Assembly (NCBI GenBank): GCA_037367405.1
Contig: JAZKJV010000086.1
Location: 124,001-188,000, forward strand
Length of the DNA: 64,000 nucleotides
Reading direction: 5' to 3'
From: Ottelia alismoides
Taxonomy: Eukaryota > Streptophyta > Magnoliopsida > Alismatales > Hydrocharitaceae
A model generated the notes under the pieces. That model was not told the origin of the DNA and did not search any database. It was given only the letters and a program-made list of their open reading frames with translations. Positions 57,341-64,000 of the stretch are shown piece after piece. Every line of letters begins with the position of its first letter. Position 1 is the stretch's first letter. The translations under genes were made by a program, and so were the position numbers.

Positions 57341-59335
57341 TTGAGTGTGACAAAATAAGAATCAAACATGTATGCAGACAAATCACCAAAAGAATCACTA
57401 GGAGTGGTAATATATGTAAACTCTACCTGCTCAGACTTCCTCTACAGGTTGTTCGGGTTCGGCTCTATCTGTGCAAGAATGGCGGCCTTCCCTCTAACTA
57501 TCTCCCACATCTCCTAGCGGAAATCGTCCATCTCCCATCTGAATGTAGCCTACTGCTTAATCATGAGGCGGGCTAAGTCATCTAGGGCGGGGTTCTCATA
57601 GGCTGGCCCATGAGAACCTGACGCGTGGCCTCATTGGTAGTGAGGCTGGCTACTGTTGTGGCTAGTGCGGCTGATAAGGGTACTGCTGGGAATGATGTTG
57701 TGGATGATGAGGCTGATCACGCCTCCAAGAATGTCCCTACTGATAGGGACGAGGACCATACTGGGATGACTGTTGCTGCTGCTGCAGTTGTACTGGGGGC
57801 TGGGGTTGGTGGTGCTTCTCTTGCTTATGGTCGTACTGGCAACCTTAAACGAGAGGCTACTGTTGGGAATTGGCATCTCCGGCCGACCAACGGAATCCGG
57901 GATGGTCTCGTCGGATACCGGGATGGGGTCGGTCGTACCAAATCCCGTTGACATCTATCAACGGCTTCGGCTCGTAGGGGTGGCGGGAGTACTGCCAGAG
58001 GCTTATCCGGCTGGTAGACCACTATCTGAGTGTCTGGAGATGGTGGTGTCTGGTAGTACGGTTGCATCTGCTAGTATGGCTCCACCTGTACAAGGTGAAC
58101 CTGTCTAGGTTGCGTGGAGCGCTGAGACGAACTGTCGCTACTGCTCGGATCTCCTCATGTCTGAAGACGCGGCTGAGAAGCCGTCTGTGCCTCTTGGAGA
58201 CACATGACATGTGTCTTAAGATCACTCAACAACAGTGTCATCTGCTCCGTCTGCGATAAGCTCTAGCACTGCTTCTTCTCGATCAGCTCCATCCGATCCA
58301 GCTTCTCGCTGTTAATGCCCATGTCAGCGGCTGTGGACTCGGCCTGTGTGGCTGCTGCTGACGAAGTGGAAGGACTGGTGTCGACCCGTGCTATCCTCTG
58401 AAACTACACGTCCTGTGGCTGAGGGCGTCCCTGGGTGTATAGTCTTGTCTGGGACATCACTGTATAGTTCTCGGTTATATCCTCGTAGATGGCCCAGACC
58501 TGATCCTCATCCTTGGCGAAATAGGAACTGCCACGAGAAGAGTTCACCAGGACTTGCAGCTCTGGTGTCAACCCGTAGAAGAAGTTTGTACTAGGTTCGG
58601 TTTCGTGATGTGGTGGTGCGAGAATCTGTCAGTCAGTTCTCTGAACCTCTCCCATACCTCTTGAAACTGCTAGTTGGGGAGCATGGAGAAGTTGCTAATC
58701 AGGGCCCTCGCTGCATTCGTCCGCCCGAGTGGATAGTACTTGTTCAAGTACTCGGTGCGGAGGTGCTCCCAGTTGAAAACAAATCTCCCTAAGTGCTTCA
58801 TCTAGTTGGCTGCTCTGTCTGCTAGGGAGAAAGGAAAAGCAATCATCCTGATGGTATCCTTGTCAACCAGACGATCGTGGACGGTGCTGCAGATCATCTC
58901 AAACTCCTGGAGATGAAGATGGGGCTCCTCAGTGGCGAGCCCGTGGAAGCGGGGTAGAAGCTGAAGCGTGTTCGGGGGGAACTTGAAGTCCCCCACGATC
59001 GCCAGAAAAACCACCCACCGGTATGTCAGTGTCGATCTGGGGTTGTGCATCTCCCGCATCGGTCTCGGATCTGCTACCAGCTGGTCTGGTTGAACTGGCT
59101 GGTCTGGACCCCTACATCCATCGGCTCGTGGAATGTCGGTTCTCGGCTGCTCTCTCTACTCTCTGATCCGCTCCATCTCTCTCCTCATCTACACCATGAA
59201 TGCCCCTTGGTCTCGTATCTTTCTCTGCAACATCTTAAGGGAGGCTAACATGGTGGTGTTGATCGCACCCTAGTCCAGAACGTAAGTAGTCGTCTCTGGC
59301 CTCAGACCATCGGTCCCCTCCTCGCTGCTGGCCAT
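57341..59335 (-). pseudogene. Athila B gag
   Basis: On - the frame begins MASSEEGTDG at 59335. The gag core is open over 58802-59059 with LLPRFHGLATEEPHLHLQEF, EMICSTVHDRLVDKDTIRMI and PFSLADRAAN, then a TAG at the Trp position and LGRFVFNWEHLRTEYLNKYY. The coiled-coil region and Gln/Tyr/Pro-rich tail follow to about 57600. Only a handful of stops, mainly TAG for CAG or TGG, break it, fewer than in A and C. No zinc knuckle was found. Confidence 0.82.
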
Positions 59336-60938
59336 GGTCTCTGCAAAGGCAAAAGACCCAAACTCAGGTGAATATCATCTGTTTGTCAACTCGCATCTGG
59401 TACTATCATCTCAGGACATGAAGAAGGATGGTCAAGGGGGAACAGGGTCGAGTCGAACTTGGGTTCGGAGAGCGGGTCTGAGCTCTCGCGAACCAACCTA
59501 GATGAACGGGTGGAGTGCGGTCAAGCGGTGCAGCCAAAGGATGCCTAAGGGACATCCTTCCCATCATCTCGATCTGGGGAGTCTGGCAGATGAGATCTGG
59601 AAACAAACAAGATGAGCAATACAAACCCTGAATTTACCTACTCCACGCTGAGCTGAAGACCTTAAGAGTTCGGTCAATTATCTTGTCAATTTTATTTAGG
59701 TGATGTCAGGATATCAGAGTGATTACGTGACGTGGTAGGAATCCAATCTGCCAACTAGATTGTCCCGTATAAAAGGCCGGTAGTCTGATCGGGGCTCGGA
59801 TGTGGCTCTAGCCTAGTGTGCGGGTCACTCGCGCAATCAAACCAGACAATGAGGGGGTTGCTCTCCCCAAGATAGATTTTTAGGTGAAGTGTCTTTTAGG
59901 GTCAAGTTTGTTTAGCAGTCCCAATTTTATAGTTTTTCTTTTTAAGTATTTTTCAAAGTAAACAACGAATAACAAATTTTTCGGTTCTCCTGATTATTTT
60001 TAGTCCAAAAACCGAGGGGAGAAGATGAAAAAGCCGATGCGCAGGAATCAATGATGCATGCAGAGTAAGAGATGCGTACCTAACTCCAGCAGTCTACATG
60101 CAGGGTGATCCACGCATAAAATAAAAGACTGAATATAAACTACCTATATGATGTACGCGGAAAACCGTCCCTAGCAGAGCAATTTCTACACGAGAGAACA
60201 GTAGCCGGGTACTCGAGCCTAGGTCCTGAGTCCTATCTTGGGAGCCACTTGGTGTCTGCCACAACAGATCCTGCACGCGCTGTATGTGACTCCTCAAGGC
60301 ATGTGGACTAGAGCTCTAATAATCCGGCTTTTTCTTGTGAATTATTTAATTAGGTCCAATTATTCGAACTATAGGTACAAGAAGATAATTAGGTGTTTGG
60401 ATCCTAATTAATTACATCACAATCAATGAAAATCCTAAGCTAAGGCTGAAAAATGCGTAAATCTAGTAAGCAGTAAATAAACGGTCAAAAGCCGCAAAAA
60501 CCACGAAAAACTCGGTGAGGTCCCCCAAGCCCACTAGCACTCGGCGAAACAGACCCCGAAATGTCAAGTGTCCAAGTCTTTGTCCAGGTCCCTGCATTAT
60601 TACAATAAAATAATGCTGAAAAATAAACTAAGCTAAAACAAATCTACGGCTAATCTACGGTTATTTCTCATGGCTATTCTGTGGCACTCGAACTTCAGCT
60701 TTTCTCCTCGTGCTCTCCTGCGGCTTCGTAGAGAAAGAAGCTGCCTCTGACTCCCGCGGTTGCTTCGGCTTCCGAAGAAGCTGCCTCGGTCCTCAGGCCC
60801 TCTCAAGAAAGAGAAACCAAAGTGTCAGTCCTAAAAAATATGTAAATAAAGCTGAGAAAATATATCTACAAAAATATCTGTAAAAAGCTGCGAAAAAGAA
60901 AAGCCGCGGAAAAGTTGAAATCAAGTACTAAGCCGTGC
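59336..60938 (-). other. Athila B leader
   Basis: About 1.6 kb between primer site and gag, matching the Athila C leader. The acceptor-like tract TCTTTTGCCTTTGCAG ends at 59341 on -, five bases before the gag ATG. A short conserved segment at about 59450-59600 also appears before gag in A and C. No gene is supported. Confidence 0.6.
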
Positions 60939-60956
60939 TCCCCGGCAACGACGCCA
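60939..60956 (-). other. Athila B primer-binding site (tRNA-Asp type)
   Basis: On - it reads TGGCGTCGTTGCCGGGGA, one C-to-T mismatch from the tRNA-Asp complement. This is the best preserved primer site of the three Athila copies. Confidence 0.93.
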
Positions 60957-60959
60957 TTC

Positions 60960-61448
60960 TGATGGAACGAAAATTCAAATGCTCAAGATCCGGGCTAGGT
61001 AAATATATTCGGGTCGTTGCGACCCGGATCAAGCAGGATCGGTCGATCAAGAAAATAAGGAACCACCAATCAAAGGAGAAAATCAATCAAAACACGAGAG
61101 CGGCCCTCGCTACTTTTATTAACCTGGTATAGCGACCAGGGTCGATCTCAGGGAGCACGTGATGGCCTTGCGGCCTACGAAGTAGTCAGAAATCCAAACA
61201 TGAGAAGAAAATTATTTTTGGTGGATTTTTGTTATTTTTTTAATGTTTTTGTATTTTTGATTTTCTAAGGAAATATAAAGACAAGCAAATACAACCAATT
61301 ATTAAATCACTCAAACATACTCCAAAAATTCAAACAAAAATGTTTTTATGTTTTTTAGGTTTTTTAGTGTTTTTGGTGAGTTCTTCAGAATTTTTCATTT
61401 TTTATTTGATTTTATAAAAATCAAGAAAAATGAAAAACAAGAGCTACT
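60960..61448 (-). repeat. Truncated 5' LTR of Athila B
   Basis: It matches the last 489 bases of the Athila LTR (compare 40067-40550), including the LTR box at 61119-61189. Homology stops after GAGCTACT (61448), and the sequence jumps into the internal 3' region of another Athila copy. About 2.5 kb of LTR is missing. Confidence 0.85.
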
Positions 61449-62433
61449 TTTTCCGCTTTTTTGGTGAGTTCTTTTCTTTTTGCACTTTTTTTGTGTGCAT
61501 CTGTACAACATATCTACATGGTGCAGCATGTATATACAAGGAGTTTTTCCTTTTGAGCCAGTAGACTATCCCTCTTTTTAAGCTTTATTGCAACCCACAG
61601 CTTCTGTCTTTAGACTTCATAACGACCAGACCAAGTTGAGACGCACTTCCTTCACTAGAAGAAGAAGATAGGTTCTACCTAGAAGTACTACCCTCATATG
61701 CTACCCCAAGCCAAAGGAAACTGCCTCCTCGCCACCTCATCCGTTGAGAGCTATGTGTAAAGTGCTGGTGCAAGTAAAGCCATTGTCTCTGAGAGTCATG
61801 CGTGTGTTGTTAAGTGCTCTACTTAGGCTCATCAAGATAACATATGCTCATAGCCTAGTGGACTCAAAGAATTAAGTCCCAATGGACCTGGAAAGTCTCA
61901 ATCCTAAGCCCTATAAGGTTCCTCTTATTATTAGGTGGATTAAGGTCTTAACCAAGCTCCATTTGTCAATTTAATTCCAGACCAGTTTAAATGTCAACTA
62001 TGATTTAGAAAAACTGTACAAGTATTTACAAAGATGATATTTTACAAAGATGCAATTCACAAATATTTACAAATGTGCAAAATTTTTAAAAAATGTTTGA
62101 AAACATGGATGTATGCATCAATGCAAAGTTTTGCAAAATATTTCCAAAAAGTTACACAAGGTTTTTGCAAACTTTTTGTTTTCAAAACATTTTACAAAAA
62201 TTTTGTACTATATACATAATTTTTTATATGAAAATATGTACAAGTTATTTACACAAAAAGATTTTACAATCATTTGTGCAAAAATAATTTGATAAATAAA
62301 TAGGTATGTGCAAGAAGAATTTTATATACAAGGGAAAAATTATAAATTTTTATGGAATTTTATCCATTTTATTTATTAACACCCTCACACAAAGTACGAG
62401 TTATGGCTAAAGTATATATGAAATATATACACA

Positions 62434-62790
62434 CCCCCCTATACTTAGCTCGAACGATATTCTCTGAGTGATCAAGAGCGATGAATAAGACATAACTCGT
62501 GCTTAGTATAGGGAAGTGAAATGGAATGGCTATATACAAAGACGAATAAAAGAATAGAATGAAGAGAACTCAGTGTTTCCCCCTATACTCAGGATCAAGT
62601 AATCCTAAGTATAGCAAGCTGTACATGATGGGAAATCCGAGTATTAAGGATGTACAGAGTCTGCCCCCCCTATACATAGGATGAAATATCCCTAAGTATA
62701 GCCAGCAAAACATGGGTAGAATGAATCAATAGAATACTTGAATGTTCTACATCCCCCCTATACGTAGGGTAAAGTACACCCTAAGTATAG
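62434..62790 (-). repeat. Athila D array of four stem-loops ending in G runs
   Basis: Same four units as in A and B, with G runs of five to seven on -. The single arm mismatches are at positions different from those of B, for example TACGTAGGGT at 62761 where B has a perfect arm. Confidence 0.8.
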
Positions 62791-62922
62791 AATAATCATA
62801 AGACGAGAAAAGGGATGTGGGACTAAAGAATAGAGTGATATGGACAACTAGATCTATACAAGTCGGAAGAACAGTGATAATCAAGCGTGAGATGCAATAG
62901 ATGTGTGTCAAGAGACCACATC

Positions 62923-63243
62923 TCACGCAAAGTGAATAGGGGCAACATCAACGACCCGCGGTTCATGATCTAGATATGGCTTGAGCCGCTGGCCGTTCAC
63001 TCGAAATGTAGCATCAGAAGACAACTCAGATATATCAATACTCCCATTGTCATGCACCTTTCTAACCAGATAAGGTCCCTTCCATTTGCTCTGTAACATC
63101 CCTGGAAATAATCGAAGCCTAGCATCAAACAACCATACTCTCTGTCCTGGCTCAAACTGTTTGTGGCTGACATGAGAATCATGCCACTCCTTCACTCTCT
63201 CCTTATAATGTAGGCTGTTTCAAAAGGCGGTATCTTGAAGCTC
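62923..63243 (-). pseudogene. Athila D integrase, C-terminal end
   Basis: An open frame with KQFEPGQRVWLFDARLRLFP, WKGPYLVRKVHDNGSIDI and RVNGQRLKPYLDHEP, ending HFA-stop. A stop lies just upstream of the aligned start of B. RT and the integrase core are absent, as in B. Confidence 0.85.
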
Positions 63244-63433
63244 CTCCAAGGCTGCTAACTCTGCCCTCCTCTGATCTCGTCTCTGCATCAGCGAACTCTG
63301 AAGGTGAGAGGATGGCCTGTGCAACTGGATCTTCCCAAACTGCCTCATGGTCTGTAATCACGAAGTCACAGTCCTGGTGGATGTCTCGCTCTGCCTCCGT
63401 CATCTGCTCTGGATCTGTGGTCGGTTATGAGCA
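63203..63433 (-). pseudogene. Athila D protease spacer, truncated
   Basis: The frame has EAERDIHQDCDFVITD and DPVAQAILSPSEFAD, matching the end of the Athila B protease region, and then crosses the shared deletion junction. The protease itself is cut off at 63433. Confidence 0.8.
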
Positions 63434-64000
63434 ATCAATCTCATCCATTGATTTTATATGTCCCATGGATTGAGATCCATGGATCCCAATACCCTATAAA
63501 TAGAGAGGCATGCTATTCTCTTTAGGGCTATGCAATTTTGGAGCAAACTCCCTCTTTCATTCTTCTCACATGCCAACTCTCTCTCCCTCTTCTTGGTGGC
63601 CGTCCACCAAACCCTAGAGGGGAGACTCATCGTCGCCTTCGCTACCGCGTCGCCGCTTCGACATTCTTTGGTTCTCCTTCCTCTTGGAGTGATTCACTCA
63701 CGAAGAAGACGTTCGATCTCGTATGACGAGGGATCTAACCGTGCTTGGATCGACTTGTTGGATTGCAAGGCTCACGCGGTTCATCCCCGCACTTGCAAGT
63801 GACCTCTCCGACGATCGGACTTGAGACAGGAGGTCTCTTTTCATAGAGCTCGATCAACCGTGCTTCGAGAGGTATTCCTTTATAGTTTTTGTGGTTGTAG
63901 ATGAAATGATCCGAGAATCATTCTTGGAACATGTGGTTTCATCGCATGAAAATTTTTAAATTCCGCTGCCCAGAACAACTTGTATGATTAGTCGTTCTGC
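63434..64000 (+). repeat. Subfamily-2 copia LTR, right piece
   Basis: It starts within the U3 just before the core promoter (CATGGAT-TGAG-ATCCATG, TATA box TATAAATA at 63495-63502) and runs to the first U5 hairpin at the window edge. The transcribed part matches the subfamily-2 LTR at 26332-26700 (for example GCGTCGCCGCTTCGA), so it is probably the continuation of 39945-40066. About 1.85 kb of LTR between the two pieces is missing. The LTR end should lie about 100 bases beyond the window. Confidence 0.75.
63495..63502 (+). promoter_or_regulatory. TATA box of the subfamily-2 LTR
   Basis: TATAAATA lies at the same distance from the CATGGAT/ATCCATG inverted repeat as in the other copia LTRs here. 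Confidence 0.65.

Larger units (their letters stand above)
40067..61448 (-). mobile_element. Athila B, internally deleted Ty3/gypsy element
   Basis: Read on -: 5' LTR remnant (61448-60960), tRNA-Asp primer site, leader, gag, linker, protease, the C-terminal end of integrase, 3' non-coding region with four stem-loops, polypurine tract and 3' LTR (43021-40067). RT, RNase H and the integrase core are missing through one deletion at about 56040. It is interrupted by the young copia element 43550-54133. Over the first 240 bases the LTR remnants differ by roughly 9 percent, mostly transitions. Confidence 0.88.
61449..63433 (-). mobile_element. Athila D fragment, same internal deletion as B
   Basis: It aligns with 54237-56190. 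In order on + it has AT-rich 3' non-coding sequence, four stem-loops (62434-62513, 62579-62614, 62664-62701, 62753-62790), the integrase C-terminus and the protease spacer. The join between spacer and integrase is the same as in Athila B. Nucleotide differences from B are about 7 percent in a 120-base sample, so it is a separate copy. It ends at about 63433 in a junction with copia LTR sequence. Confidence 0.85.

Noticed and set aside
55689..63403. B and D integrase ends as functional chromodomain or DNA-binding genes
   Set aside because: They are C-terminal remnants without start codon or catalytic core, and their sequence matches Athila A integrase.
1..64000. CRISPR arrays, bacterial operons, rRNA or tRNA genes
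   Set aside because: No spaced identical repeats, no operon structure and no full cloverleaf were seen. The TTCGACCC box in Athila LTRs lacks a convincing A box and acceptor stem.

Overview
This window is plant nuclear repeat DNA and holds no host gene that I can support. It is a stack of nested LTR retrotransposons of two kinds: Ty3/gypsy elements of the Athila type (primer site complementary to tRNA-Asp; gag, retropepsin, RT, RNase H and integrase remnants) and one Ty1/copia family with 2.6-kb LTRs (primer site TGGTATCAGAGCC, complementary to initiator tRNA-Met). Density, nesting and decay suggest pericentromeric or other heterochromatic DNA of a flowering plant. I cannot name the species.

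Layout. (1) 1-7058: Athila-1, the outermost host element on +, with the end of an LTR, a deletion, then gag and protease pieces. A solo copia LTR (2491-5133) sits in its gag. (2) 7059-39944: a tandem pair of + strand Athila elements, A and C, that share a central LTR (31278-33650). The RT of A is split by a solo copia-family LTR of a second subfamily (13801-26767), which itself holds an old complete copia element (15944-26326, TSD CACCA). (3) 39945 to the right edge: the RT of C is split by another subfamily-2 LTR (39945-40066, resuming at 63434-64000). Inside it lies the - strand Athila B (40067-61448), followed by a fragment of a further - strand Athila, D (61449-63433). (4) Athila B holds a young complete copia element (43550-54133, TSD GCTGA) whose two LTRs differ at about 14 positions plus one CT-microsatellite length change.

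No element looks autonomous. Athila A keeps the D, D(35)E triad in a decayed integrase. Athila B keeps a DSG protease site but has lost RT, RNase H and most of integrase through a deletion shared with D. The young copia element moved recently although its pol carries at least two stops in common with the old copy, so it was probably mobilised in trans.

The most unusual structure is non-coding: a train of near-perfect short-loop palindromes in the copia U3; three consecutive hairpins, one with base-pair covariation between subfamilies, just upstream of the copia primer site; and four tandem stem-loops ending in G runs in the Athila 3' region, kept in all three copies. Coordinates of decayed coding regions are approximate. 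Ages and structural roles are inferences.
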